From Futiania mangrovi (GTDB taxonomy: Bacteria > Pseudomonadota > Alphaproteobacteria > Futianiales > Futianiaceae), in contig NZ_JAMZFT010000001.1 of the NCBI RefSeq assembly GCF_024158125.1, positions 1,178,001 to 1,242,000 of the forward strand: a DNA stretch of 64,000 bases. Reading direction: 5' to 3'. This document shows positions 9,267 to 17,722 of this stretch, one piece after another. The translations under genes were made by a program, and so were the position numbers. The notes under the pieces were generated by a model, which saw only the letters and a list, made by a program, of their open reading frames with translations, had not been told where the DNA came from and did no database searches. Every line of letters begins with the position of its first letter. The first letter of the stretch is position 1.

Positions 9267-10365
9267 ACCGGTCGCGCAAGCCCTTCGCGGCCCGCTCCAG
9301 CCAGAAGACGAGCCGGCGCCGCTGCAGTGTCAGCGAGACCAGCGGCGCCGCCTCCTGGCCCAGTTGCGTCTTGTAGCGGTTCTCCCCCGCCATGAAGTCA
9401 TAGACGTGTGCGCCCCGTTCCAGATGGTCCGCCGCGCACATCGCATGGGTGACGAGACCGGGCTTGAGCTTTGCGTCGTCCTCGTAGCGCAGACCGCTCA
9501 GGTAGAAATAGACCCGCCCGTCACGCACGAAATTGTAGAGATAGCCGATCTCGTGCTCTCCCGCTCGCACCCGCACGACCTCCGCCTCGCCGGCCGGCAT
9601 CGCCCGCGCGATCAGCGCCCGATGCATCTCCAGGTAGTGCGGATGGGCGAAGGCGCCGGGCTTGCCGCGCGCCTGCCAATAGGGCTGATGCAGGGCACCC
9701 AGCCGTTCGAAGAAGTCGAGCGCCTCGGCTACCGTGCCGGCCCGGGTCAGGGCAAGGGGTCCGTTGCGTTCCTCGTAAAGCCGCATCGACCGGCGGATCT
9801 GGTGGCGTGTGTTGCGCGACATCGTCTCCAGCACGCCGCCGGCCGCGCGTGCTGCATCCAGGTCCATCTCGGCGGACGCCGCATCGAGACGTTGCCAGAC
9901 CCCGAGCCCTAGCCCTTCCAGCCGCGCGGCAAAGTCCGGCGGCGCGTTGCGCACGTAAAGCTCGTCCCAGAGACGGCCGCGCGCATCCATCAGCGCGGCG
10001 AGCGCGGCGTCCTCAGCCTCTTGCGCACAGTCCGGATGGCACAGGATCCGATTGTATTCCAGGGTCACGACATCCCGCGCGGGATCGCCCGTCTCGTTGA
10101 GAAAGAGCGTCCGGCTGCGCACGAACTTGCGGCGGACGGCGGTTCTCAGCTCGAAGCAGGCAAGCCCCACGGTCTCTTCCCCCCGCGTAACTTCGACCGT
10201 CCAGGGCGCCACGGCCAGCGTGTCGAGCCAGGTGCCGATCCACGTCCAGGAAAGAAAGAACGCAGGCCGCGCCGCCGCTTCCAGGTGCTTCCATTGAACC
10301 GAGAGCCGGCCACGGTCGCGCAAGGGCTCGATGCGCACACTCAATCCATGGGTGTTCGAGTGCAT
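9250..10365 (-). CDS. GNAT-fold acyltransferase, CelD/BcsL-like
   Basis: A 371-residue protein with the layout of the CelD-like (Acetyltransf_6) family: an N-terminal GNAT-like half with FLSWTWIGTWLDTL, and a C-terminal GNAT half with MSRNTRHQIRRSMRLYEE, EIGYLYNFVRDGRVYFYLSG and a conserved end (VYDFMAGENRYKTQLG). Such proteins are found in cellulose and other exopolysaccharide loci and may acylate the glycan. Start ATG 10365 is preceded by GGAAGGTGAT. It is divergent from the large exopolysaccharide operon across a 338-base regulatory region. Confidence 0.78.
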   Translation of the reverse strand: MHSNTHGLSVRIEPLRDRGRLSVQWKHLEAAARPAFFLSWTWIGTWLDTLAVAPWTVEVTRGEETVGLACFELRTAVRRKFVRSRTLFLNETGDPARDVVTLEYNRILCHPDCAQEAEDAALAALMDARGRLWDELYVRNAPPDFAARLEGLGLGVWQRLDAASAEMDLDAARAAGGVLETMSRNTRHQIRRSMRLYEERNGPLALTRAGTVAEALDFFERLGALHQPYWQARGKPGAFAHPHYLEMHRALIARAMPAGEAEVVRVRAGEHEIGYLYNFVRDGRVYFYLSGLRYEDDAKLKPGLVTHAMCAADHLERGAHVYDFMAGENRYKTQLGQEAAPLVSLTLQRRRLVFWLERAAKGLRDRFRPRS

Positions 10366-10482
10366 TGTGGATCACCTTCCGGCTGCGCCAATCACAACCA
10401 TACAACGGTCATCTTTGTCCGGTCCTGTACCGGTTCGGGGCATGCACGAGGGACTTTACGTACCGCGGGCGCCGTTCCCGGC

Positions 10483-10498
10483 TGGCACGGTTCTTGTT
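10483..10498 (+). promoter_or_regulatory. Sigma-54-like promoter (distal), exopolysaccharide operon
   Basis: TGGCACGGTTCTTGTT matches the -24/-12 consensus TGGCACG-N4-TTGCW at every fixed position except the -12 C, which is T. It lies about 205 bases before the first gene of the operon. The lost -12 C makes it the weaker of the two sites here. Confidence 0.4.
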
Positions 10499-10630
10499 AC
10501 ACGTTCGGCGTCGGGCGTTTGACGCCAAACCATGAGTATGAGGAAAATCCTTGCCGGTTTCCGGCAAAAACTGGTTAACGCGCGGGCTTGCATGGGAAAC
10601 TTTAACGTTTTGATGCGACACAGGACGTTC

Positions 10631-10646
10631 TGGCACAGCTTGTGCG
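10631..10646 (+). promoter_or_regulatory. Sigma-54-like promoter (proximal), exopolysaccharide operon
   Basis: TGGCACAGCTTGTGCG keeps the -24 GG and -12 GC at the correct spacing. It departs from TGGCACG-N4-TTGCW at the G after TGGCAC and at the first T of TTGC. The expected start would be about 10658, giving a 45-base leader before ATG 10704. PrsR, a sigma-54 activator, is encoded in the same locus. Confidence 0.55.
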
Positions 10647-10703
10647 TGGAGCGGACAGCGGCTCAAGGGCCTGCGCAGTCCATCGGCTGAGAAGGGTGAA
10701 GAT

Positions 10704-11333
10704 ATGATGCGGCTCCCCGGACTTCTGAAATCGGTCGTTCTCACGATCGTTCTGGCGCTTGGCCTTTCGGCGTGCGCAACTTCGAACAATCCGCCAGCGC
10801 CGCGCGAAGCGGTGGCGCCTACTGCGTCACCTGACTATGTCCTGGGCCCGCTCGACCAGATCCAAGTCTTCGTCTGGCGCTCGCCCGAGCTCTCTTCCCA
10901 GGTTCCGGTGCGTCCCGATGGCCGCATCTCCCTTCCGCTGATCGAGGACATGCAGGCAGCCGGCAAGACGCCGACGCAGCTTGCACGCGACATCGAGGAA
11001 GCGCTGAAGGTCTATGTCCAGAACCCGATCGTCACGGTCATCGTGGACAATTTCCAGGGCGCGCTGAACCAGCAGGTCCGCGTCGTGGGCCAGGCGGCGC
11101 AGCCGCAGGCCATTCCCTTCCGTGCGGGCATGACGGTGCTCGACGTGGTCATCGCGACCGGCGGCCTCACCGAATTCGCCGATGGCAACCGGGCCGTGAT
11201 CGTCCGCTACACGGGCGATACGGAACAGGCCTACAACGTCCGCCTCGACGACCTCATCCGCTACGGCGACATCAAGGCGAACGTGCCGATGCTGCCGGGC
11301 GACGTGCTGATCATTCCCGAGGCATGGCTCTAG
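10704..11333 (+). CDS. Exopolysaccharide export lipoprotein, Wza-like, XrtA type
   Basis: Outer-membrane polysaccharide export protein of 209 residues. It has a lipoprotein signal with lipobox LSAC (Cys24), then the Poly_export domain (DYVLGPLDQIQVFVW through VTVIVDNFQG) and a SLBB-like segment (VRVVGQAAQPQAIPFRAGMT). It is shorter than Wza, as usual for the exosortase-A-associated export protein. A Shine-Dalgarno-like AAGGGTGAAG precedes ATG 10704. It is the first gene of the ten-gene operon that runs to 23690. Confidence 0.88.
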   Translation: MMRLPGLLKSVVLTIVLALGLSACATSNNPPAPREAVAPTASPDYVLGPLDQIQVFVWRSPELSSQVPVRPDGRISLPLIEDMQAAGKTPTQLARDIEEALKVYVQNPIVTVIVDNFQGALNQQVRVVGQAAQPQAIPFRAGMTVLDVVIATGGLTEFADGNRAVIVRYTGDTEQAYNVRLDDLIRYGDIKANVPMLPGDVLIIPEAWL

Positions 11334-11431
11334 GACACGTGCAGCGGGCGGCCCCGGCCTTGCCGGGCCGCCTGCCGCGCGTTCCTGCGCAACCGCGACA
11401 GCGCATACGACTTGCTTGAGGAGTTGACCCC

Positions 11432-12988
11432 GTGGGCGGCGACATTCGTTATCTCATCAATTTCTATCTGACGGAGTTCTGGAAGCGCCGTTGGATCATC
11501 GTCGGCGTTGCCTGGATCGTGGGTCTGCTCGGCGCCCTGATGGTGATGTCGGTCCCTGACCGCTTCGAATCCAAGGCGCAGCTCTACGTCGACACCGAGG
11601 CCCTGCTGCTGCAGGTGCTCAAGAACGACGCGGCGACGTTCGACACCGAACGCCAGATCGAGAATGTCCGCCAACTCATGTACTCGCGACCGAACCTGGA
11701 GCGCGTCATCAAGAACACCGACCTCGACCTGACTGTGAACGACCAGGTCGGCATGGAGCGTCTTGTAGCGAATCTGCAGGAGCGTCTGCAGGTGCTGCGC
11801 GTCGGCCGCGACCTCTATTCGGTCAGCTACGCGACCAACAACGCCAGCGTTGCGCAGCGCGTCGTGCAGGAAGTGCTCAACAGTTTCATCGAACAGAACC
11901 TGATCCTCGAGCAGACGGGTACGGACAAGAGCCGCACCTTCCTTGCCAGCGACCTGCAGCAGATCGAGAAGGATCTCGAGCAAGCCGAAACCAAGCTGAC
12001 GGAGTTCCGCTCGCAGAACGTGGAGATCCTGTCGGACACGAGCTCCCTTCTGAGCCGCATGCGCGAGGCAGAATCGACCATCGACCAGGCGCGGATCGAG
12101 CGGTCGCTGCTCGAGGCGCGGCGCGACCAGCTGGCGGTGAGCCTCGCCAACACTCCGCAGTCGCTCACCAGCGGCGGTTTCGTCTCGGCGCAGGCGCAGC
12201 AGCTGGCAGAACTTCGCTCCCAGCGTGCCCAACTCCTGCAGCGTTTCACGCCGAACCACCCGGATGTGCAGGCGATCGAACAGCAGATCCGCGGGCTGGA
12301 GCAGTCCGGCGTGCGCACTGGTGGCGGCGGCCGTACATCCCAGCCGAACCCGGTCTATGTTCAGCTTCAGGATCAGCTCCAGTCTGTCGAACTGCAGCTC
12401 GCCCAGCTTGACGAGCGCGTCCGCCAGGCGCAGCGCACCGAGACAACCCTGCGCGACACGCTGGAGCGGCAGCCGGCCGTGCAGCAGCAGCTTGGCCAGC
12501 TGCAGACGACCTACCAGCAGCTCTACGACGAATACCGCAAGCGGCGTCAGGACCTGAGCGTCATCGAGATGACCGAGGCGCTGAAGACGCGGACGACGCT
12601 CGTCGACTACCGCGTGATCGAGCCGCCGATCGAGCCGGTCACCCCGGTCGGGCCGAACCGCCTGCTGATGTTCCTTGGCGTGCTGTTCGCGTCCGTCGGT
12701 GCGGGCCTCGCAGTGGCCTTCCTCCGGATCCAGATGTCGGACAATTTCCCGACACTGATGCACCTGCGCAACGCCTTCGAGATGCCGATCCTGGGCAGCG
12801 TGTCGATGATCCGCCCCGCCCGGTCCATGGCCCAGCGCCTGACCAGCCTGGCCGTGTGGGGCGCGAGCGCGGCCGCTCTCGTCGCGATCTTCGGCGGGCT
12901 GATATACCTCTATCACTTCCAGCTTTACCGCCCGAACCTGACGGGGATCTCGGACCAGCTCTACTTCATGTTCCGCTCGGCCATCTGA
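11432..12988 (+). CDS. Polysaccharide chain-length determinant (Wzz-like), XrtA type
   Basis: A 518-residue inner-membrane co-polymerase. TM1 is WIIVGVAWIVGLLGALMVMS; a long periplasmic coiled-coil region follows (about residues 150-390, rich in Gln/Glu/Leu); then hydrophobic segments near FLGVLFASVGAGLAVAFL and VWGASAAALVAIFGGLIYLY. The Wzz domain starts at RYLINFYLTEFWKRRW. The start is GTG 11432 behind GAGGAG. It works with the next gene, a separate tyrosine kinase, to set chain length. Confidence 0.87.
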   Translation: MGGDIRYLINFYLTEFWKRRWIIVGVAWIVGLLGALMVMSVPDRFESKAQLYVDTEALLLQVLKNDAATFDTERQIENVRQLMYSRPNLERVIKNTDLDLTVNDQVGMERLVANLQERLQVLRVGRDLYSVSYATNNASVAQRVVQEVLNSFIEQNLILEQTGTDKSRTFLASDLQQIEKDLEQAETKLTEFRSQNVEILSDTSSLLSRMREAESTIDQARIERSLLEARRDQLAVSLANTPQSLTSGGFVSAQAQQLAELRSQRAQLLQRFTPNHPDVQAIEQQIRGLEQSGVRTGGGGRTSQPNPVYVQLQDQLQSVELQLAQLDERVRQAQRTETTLRDTLERQPAVQQQLGQLQTTYQQLYDEYRKRRQDLSVIEMTEALKTRTTLVDYRVIEPPIEPVTPVGPNRLLMFLGVLFASVGAGLAVAFLRIQMSDNFPTLMHLRNAFEMPILGSVSMIRPARSMAQRLTSLAVWGASAAALVAIFGGLIYLYHFQLYRPNLTGISDQLYFMFRSAI

Positions 12989-13025
12989 CGGACAGCCTGG
13001 AACGACCGCTTCGGAGAACGAAACC

Positions 13026-13973
13026 ATGAGTCTCATCGACCGCGTCGCGAAGAAGTACGGCGAAGGCAAGGAGAAGGGTTCGCTTGTCGAGCGGACCGTC
13101 GACAAGGCCGCGCCCGACTCCGCGAGGACGCGCGCCGCCAAGCCGGCAAAACCGATCGGCGCGCCGCCGGCCGCAATGCCCGTGGCCGAGACGCCGGCGG
13201 CACCGGCCAAGCAAAGCTCGGAGTTCGTGCTCGACTTCACACGGCTGCGCGAGGGCGGGTTCATCACCCCCTACAACCGCCGCTCCCGCGTGTCCGAGGA
13301 GTTCCGCCTCATCAAGCGGCGCCTGATGCAGCGCATGGCGCTGAACCGCGAGGGCGGCCAGGTGCGCGCCCGCAACCGCGAGCACGTGATCCTCGTCACG
13401 AGCGCGCGGCCCGGCGAAGGCAAGAGCTTCAACGCCGTCAACCTGGCTCTGTCGATCGTGCTCGACGAAGGCTTCAACGTTCTCCTCGTCGACGCCGACG
13501 TGGCGCGCCCGTCCCTCAGCAAGCTGTTCAACGTCAACGCCCCGCGCGGCCTGACGGACTTGCTGGGCCAGAACCCGCCGGACATGGCCGACGTCCTGCT
13601 CCGGGAGCGCAATCATCCGCTGAGCTTCCTGCCGGCCGGCACCGCCGTGGCTTCTGCGACCGACCTGTTCGGCAGCCCGCGGATGAACGCACTTATGGAC
13701 GACATCGCAGACCGCTACACCGACCGGATTATCATCTTCGACGGTCCCCCGCTGCTCGCCAGCACGGAGCCTGTGGTGCTCGCCCAGCACGTGGGACAGA
13801 TCGTGTTTGTGGTCGATTCAGACCGCACGTCGCGCAATGCAGTGGAGTCCGCGCTCGATCTCCTCGACCGGCACGACAACGTGAATCTTGTGCTGAACAA
13901 GGCTTCGGCGCAGGGTAATACTGATCAGTTCGGGTCGTACTACGACGCCTACAACCGCGGGGACGCTGCCTGA
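13026..13973 (+). CDS. XrtA-associated tyrosine autokinase (BY-kinase)
   Basis: A cytoplasmic bacterial tyrosine kinase of 315 residues. It has Walker A TSARPGEGKSFNAVN, Walker A' LLVDADVARPSL and Walker B IIFDGPPLL. A short Tyr cluster at the C-terminus (SYYDAYNRGD) is the expected autophosphorylation tail. The first 75 residues are a Lys/Ala/Pro-rich linker. It lacks a membrane part, which is supplied by the preceding Wzz-like protein 37 bases upstream. Phosphorylation cycles of this pair are known to control polymer length and export. Confidence 0.87.
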   Translation: MSLIDRVAKKYGEGKEKGSLVERTVDKAAPDSARTRAAKPAKPIGAPPAAMPVAETPAAPAKQSSEFVLDFTRLREGGFITPYNRRSRVSEEFRLIKRRLMQRMALNREGGQVRARNREHVILVTSARPGEGKSFNAVNLALSIVLDEGFNVLLVDADVARPSLSKLFNVNAPRGLTDLLGQNPPDMADVLLRERNHPLSFLPAGTAVASATDLFGSPRMNALMDDIADRYTDRIIIFDGPPLLASTEPVVLAQHVGQIVFVVDSDRTSRNAVESALDLLDRHDNVNLVLNKASAQGNTDQFGSYYDAYNRGDAA

Positions 13974-14015
13974 GCGCAGCGCGGGGACGGCGCCGTCAAT
14001 GGGGGAGTGAATGTC

Positions 14016-15509
14016 GTGAAGCGTGCCGTAGCCCTGGTCACCGCCAGCACCGTCGCCGGAGTTGCCGTCGCCACTGCGCGGCCGTTGGAGATCACGCCCT
14101 ATGTCGGCGCGGAGGTCACCATCTCGGACAACATCGACCTGGCGCCCAGCGGCCAGGAGGACAGCGCGATCGTCACCACGGCCTATGGCGGGTTCGAGGC
14201 GCTCTACGACAGCCCGCGCTTCCGGGGCGGCGGCGTTCTGGAGCTTGCGGGCGACGTCTACCACGGGCGCGACAATGGCAAGAAATTCGATGGCTTGCGC
14301 CTGAACACGAATGCATTCGGCACGGCGGAAATCATCCCTAACCGGGTCTATGTGGACATGTCCGGCTATTGGCGGGACGTGCTGATCAATTCGGACGGGC
14401 GCATCTCGCTAAACCCGGTGGCGGGCGCTGGCGAGCGCACGGGCGTCGGCAACATCACGATCTCGCCCTCGTATCGCCAGCCGCTCGGGTCCAACCTGAT
14501 CGGCGAGGTGCGGACGACGCACTCGCTGACCGGCGGCGCATCCGGCGACATCTCGACCGAGGTACGGAACGCCGCGCGGGCCTCGCTCGGCACGACACGG
14601 CCGTTCGGCCGGTTCGGCTTCGAAAGCTTCGCCGAGTACAGCAACACTGATTCGGACGAGACGGGAGACGTCAACGACCTGGAGCGGATGACCGCCCAGT
14701 TCACCGGCAGCTACGAATTGTCGCCCCGCTTCGCCCTGCTCGGCCGCGTCGGGTACGACGAGATCGACAGCGCCGGTTTCACCGAGGAAATGAGCGGCTT
14801 CAGCTATGGTGGCGGCTTCCGGGCGCGGCCGACGCCGCGCTCCTCAGTCGAGGTCATCGTGGGCGAGCGCTACAACGAGCTGAATGTGGAGGCGGACGCC
14901 CGTTACCAGCTTACCGACCGCATCACGGCGGGCGTGCGCTATTACCAGGACGTTGCGACCAGCTCCTACTCGGAAACGGAGCTGTTCCAGGCACGCTTCC
15001 TCCAATCGTTCGGCATCTTCGGCACGCCGACCGAGAGCCAGCTTGCCTTCGCCCAGCAGGAGGTCGCCCTGCTGCAGGCTGCAGGCTTCCTCAGCACCGG
15101 CAGTACGAACCGCGTCTATCGCTCGACTGTCCTCAGCGGCTATCTCAGCGGGCAGTTCAACACCAACCTGGTCTATCTGAACGTCTTCGGGCAGGAGCGC
15201 GACTTCGACATCCTGCAGCCGGGCGATCCGTCGATCGACGACCAGAGCATCAATTTCGTCGCGGGCTGGGAGAAGCAGTTCTCCCCGCGGCTTACCGGGA
15301 CGGCGGAAGCGACCTATCGTTATTATACGGGGGACAACCCTGTAACCTCCGACAGCGATACGTACGGTCTCCGGCTGGTGGCCGACTATCAGCTCACCCC
15401 CAATGTCGACATCTACGGCGGCCTGATCCACACGACCCGTCAGGCCACGTTCAACGCGGACGAGTACCGCGAGAACGCGGCCCTGTTCGGTGCACGGGCC
15501 CGCTTCTGA
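14016..15509 (+). CDS. XrtA/PEP-CTERM-associated outer-membrane beta-barrel protein
   Basis: A 497-residue protein with a signal peptide (VKRAVALVTASTVAGVAVA) and a long series of amphipathic strands rich in aromatic residues and Gly. The C-terminus (ENAALFGARARF) ends in Phe, typical of barrels inserted by BamA. It fits the outer-membrane family that accompanies exosortase A, and may be the outer-membrane pore or scaffold for the polysaccharide. GTG 14016 is preferred because GGGGGA stands 9 bases before it; an in-frame GTG at 14007 is too close to that site. Confidence 0.8.
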   Translation: MKRAVALVTASTVAGVAVATARPLEITPYVGAEVTISDNIDLAPSGQEDSAIVTTAYGGFEALYDSPRFRGGGVLELAGDVYHGRDNGKKFDGLRLNTNAFGTAEIIPNRVYVDMSGYWRDVLINSDGRISLNPVAGAGERTGVGNITISPSYRQPLGSNLIGEVRTTHSLTGGASGDISTEVRNAARASLGTTRPFGRFGFESFAEYSNTDSDETGDVNDLERMTAQFTGSYELSPRFALLGRVGYDEIDSAGFTEEMSGFSYGGGFRARPTPRSSVEVIVGERYNELNVEADARYQLTDRITAGVRYYQDVATSSYSETELFQARFLQSFGIFGTPTESQLAFAQQEVALLQAAGFLSTGSTNRVYRSTVLSGYLSGQFNTNLVYLNVFGQERDFDILQPGDPSIDDQSINFVAGWEKQFSPRLTGTAEATYRYYTGDNPVTSDSDTYGLRLVADYQLTPNVDIYGGLIHTTRQATFNADEYRENAALFGARARF

Positions 15510-15530
15510 GCCTCAGGGAACCTGCCCACG

Positions 15531-16799
15531 ATGTTTGAAGAGTACTACGGCTTCACCTCCTCCCCCTTCCGGCTCACGCCGGATCACCGGTTCTTCTACG
15601 GGTCGGAAGGGCACAAGAAGGCGATGTCGTATCTCAAGTACGGCCTCTACCAGGGTGAAGGGTTCATCGTCATCACCGGCGACGTGGGCACCGGCAAGTC
15701 GACGCTGGTCAGCCAGCTTTTCGCGGAACTCAACGCCGACGAGATCGTCGCCGCACAGATCGGCACGACCCATATCGACGCCGAGGATGCGGTGCGCATG
15801 ATCGTGCGCGCCTTCAAGATCAAGACCGAGGGGAGCGACAAGGCCTCGCAGCTGACCGCGCTCGAGGACTTCCTGCAGGAGCAGTATCACGCGGGCCGCC
15901 GCGTGCTTCTGGTGGTGGACGAGGCTCAGAACCTGCCCGCGCGGACGCTGGAAGAGCTGCGCATGCTCTCCAACTTCAACGTCAACGGGGAGTCGCTGTT
16001 CCAGATCTTCCTCGTCGGCCAGCCGCAGTTCCTGCGCTACCTGGCGAACCCCGATCTCGTGCAGCTTCAGCAGCGTGTCATCGCATCCTACAAGCTGAAG
16101 CCGCTCTCGCCTGCCGAATGCCGCGCCTATATCGAGCACCGGCTGCTGCTGGCGGGCTGGACCGGCGTGCCCGATCTGACCGACGGCGCCCTCAACGCGA
16201 TCTACCGCGAGACGAAGGGCGTGCCGCGGCGCATCAACACTCTGTGCAACCGCGTTCTGCTCTACGGCGCGCTCGAGGAGCTGTCGACCATCGACGAAGC
16301 CGCGGTGAACGAGGTCGTCAAGGACCTGCAGGGGGAGGTTCATGCCGCCCCGCAGACCCACATCGACCCTGCCGCGGACATGGACCCGCATGCCCCGCGC
16401 CCGGGCGAAAGCGCTGCCGCGCGGCCCGGTCCCCAGATGCAGGATCCGCGCGACAAGGTCTTCGACGACACGCCGGTCTATGGCGATCCGGAGCCGATCA
16501 ACCCGGATGCAGCCGCCCCCGCCCTGCAAGCGGCCGCAGCAGCGCCCAACACCGAACTCATGCGCCGCATCGACCGGATCGAGACCGCGCTGCTGGCCCA
16601 CGACCGCGCGCTGCGCGAACTGATCGACACTGCGGCAAGCTACCTCTCGACCTGGCAGGGCAAGGATTCCGAAAGCGGCGCCCCGGCCCTCGATACCGCG
16701 CAGACGGCGCTGGAAGAAGAGGCTGCGCCCGCGCTCAGCACCGGCGGCGACGACGATGGTGCGGCGCCGCCGCTGGCGTTCAAGCGGAACATCGTCTGA
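15531..16799 (+). CDS. XrtA-associated AAA ATPase (ExeA-like)
   Basis: A 422-residue ATPase starting MFEEYYGFTSSPFRLTPD, the usual beginning of the ExeA/GspA-like exosortase-associated family. It has Walker A TGDVGTGKSTLVSQL and Walker B VLLVVDEAQNL, then a lid domain ending near residue 270 and an Ala/Pro-rich low-complexity C-terminal third (about 270-420). It sits 21 bases after the outer-membrane barrel gene. Its role in assembly or export of the envelope polysaccharide is known only by association. Confidence 0.85.
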   Translation: MFEEYYGFTSSPFRLTPDHRFFYGSEGHKKAMSYLKYGLYQGEGFIVITGDVGTGKSTLVSQLFAELNADEIVAAQIGTTHIDAEDAVRMIVRAFKIKTEGSDKASQLTALEDFLQEQYHAGRRVLLVVDEAQNLPARTLEELRMLSNFNVNGESLFQIFLVGQPQFLRYLANPDLVQLQQRVIASYKLKPLSPAECRAYIEHRLLLAGWTGVPDLTDGALNAIYRETKGVPRRINTLCNRVLLYGALEELSTIDEAAVNEVVKDLQGEVHAAPQTHIDPAADMDPHAPRPGESAAARPGPQMQDPRDKVFDDTPVYGDPEPINPDAAAPALQAAAAAPNTELMRRIDRIETALLAHDRALRELIDTAASYLSTWQGKDSESGAPALDTAQTALEEEAAPALSTGGDDDGAAPPLAFKRNIV

Positions 16800-16830
16800 C
16801 GCCGCACCGCACCCGATCGGGAGAACGAAC

Positions 16831-17709
16831 GTGTCAGCATCGCCGAAACCCGGGGTCCCGCTCAGCGCGATGACCGTGGACGTGGAGGACTACTACCAGG
16901 TTTCCGCCTTCGAGGGCGTGGTTGATCCGGCCGACTGGGACAGCCTGCCGTCGCGTGTCGAGACCAACACGGAGCGTCTGCTCGATTTCTTCGGCGACCA
17001 TGACGTCCGGATCACCTTCTTCACGCTCGGCATGATTGCGCAGCGGTTTCCCCGCCTGATTGCCCGCATGGCGGCGGAAGGCCACGAGATTGCGAGCCAC
17101 GGCTGGTCGCACGTCCGGATCTTCCACCAGGATCGTGCCGCCTTTGCCGAGGATGTGCGCAAGACCAAAGCCACCCTCGAGGATGCAGCAGGCGTCGAGG
17201 TGCGCGGTTACCGGGCTGCCAGCTTCTCGCTGACCAAGGCAACGCCCTGGGCCTACGAGGTGCTTGCGGAGGCTGGCTATGCCTATTCCTCCAGCGTCAA
17301 CCCGATCTCGCACGACCTCTACGACAACGCCCACCTGCCCCGGACCCCGTTCCGGGAGCCGACGGCGAACATGCTGGAGATCCCGGTCACGACCGCGCTC
17401 GTCAAGGGCCGGCGCAAGGCTTGCGGAGGCGGCGGCTTCTTCCGGATCCTGCCCTATGGCATGTTCACACGGCGCCTTCGAAGCGTGGTGCAAGACGAGA
17501 ATATCCCAGCGGTTTTCTACTTTCACCCGTGGGAGATCGACCCCGATCAGCCGCGCATCGCCGGCGCGCCGCTGAAGTCGCGCATTCGTCACTACACCAA
17601 TCTTTCACGCATGGAAGGCAAACTCGACCGCCTCATGCGCGAGTTCCGCTGGGGCCGGATGGATGCGGCCTTTCAGACGGACGCCTCCGCCCTGCTGGCC
17701 GCCGAATAG
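16831..17709 (+). CDS. XrtA-associated polysaccharide deacetylase
   Basis: A 292-residue NodB-fold deacetylase. The metal and catalytic motif is MTVDVEDYYQ, the paired histidines are in SHGWSHVRI, and the conserved Arg is in RGYRAASFS. The C-terminal DUF3473-like extension (VFYFHPWEIDPDQPR and RHYTNLSRMEGKL) is typical of the exosortase-linked branch. It likely removes N-acetyl groups from the exopolysaccharide or its precursors. Start GTG 16831 lies behind GGGAGA. It has no signal peptide. Confidence 0.87.
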   Translation: MSASPKPGVPLSAMTVDVEDYYQVSAFEGVVDPADWDSLPSRVETNTERLLDFFGDHDVRITFFTLGMIAQRFPRLIARMAAEGHEIASHGWSHVRIFHQDRAAFAEDVRKTKATLEDAAGVEVRGYRAASFSLTKATPWAYEVLAEAGYAYSSSVNPISHDLYDNAHLPRTPFREPTANMLEIPVTTALVKGRRKACGGGGFFRILPYGMFTRRLRSVVQDENIPAVFYFHPWEIDPDQPRIAGAPLKSRIRHYTNLSRMEGKLDRLMREFRWGRMDAAFQTDASALLAAE

Positions 17710-17722
17710 GACGGGAGATTCC

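Larger units (their letters stand above)
10366..10703. other. Divergent intergenic region controlling the exopolysaccharide operon
   Basis: No gene is seen here. The region holds two plus-strand sigma-54-like promoters (10483 and 10631). It also has an inverted repeat GGCGTC/GACGCC (10507-10512 and 10521-10526) and a perfect 7-bp hairpin TTGCCGG-TTT-CCGGCAA (10551-10567). The inverted repeats lie 60-120 bases upstream of the second promoter, where an enhancer-binding protein such as PrsR could bind. That placement is an inference. Confidence 0.6.

Noticed and set aside
11330-13267. 645-codon minus-strand frame across the export operon
   Set aside because: It is antisense to the Wzz-like and kinase genes, both certain by motif and length; no own ribosome site or domain.
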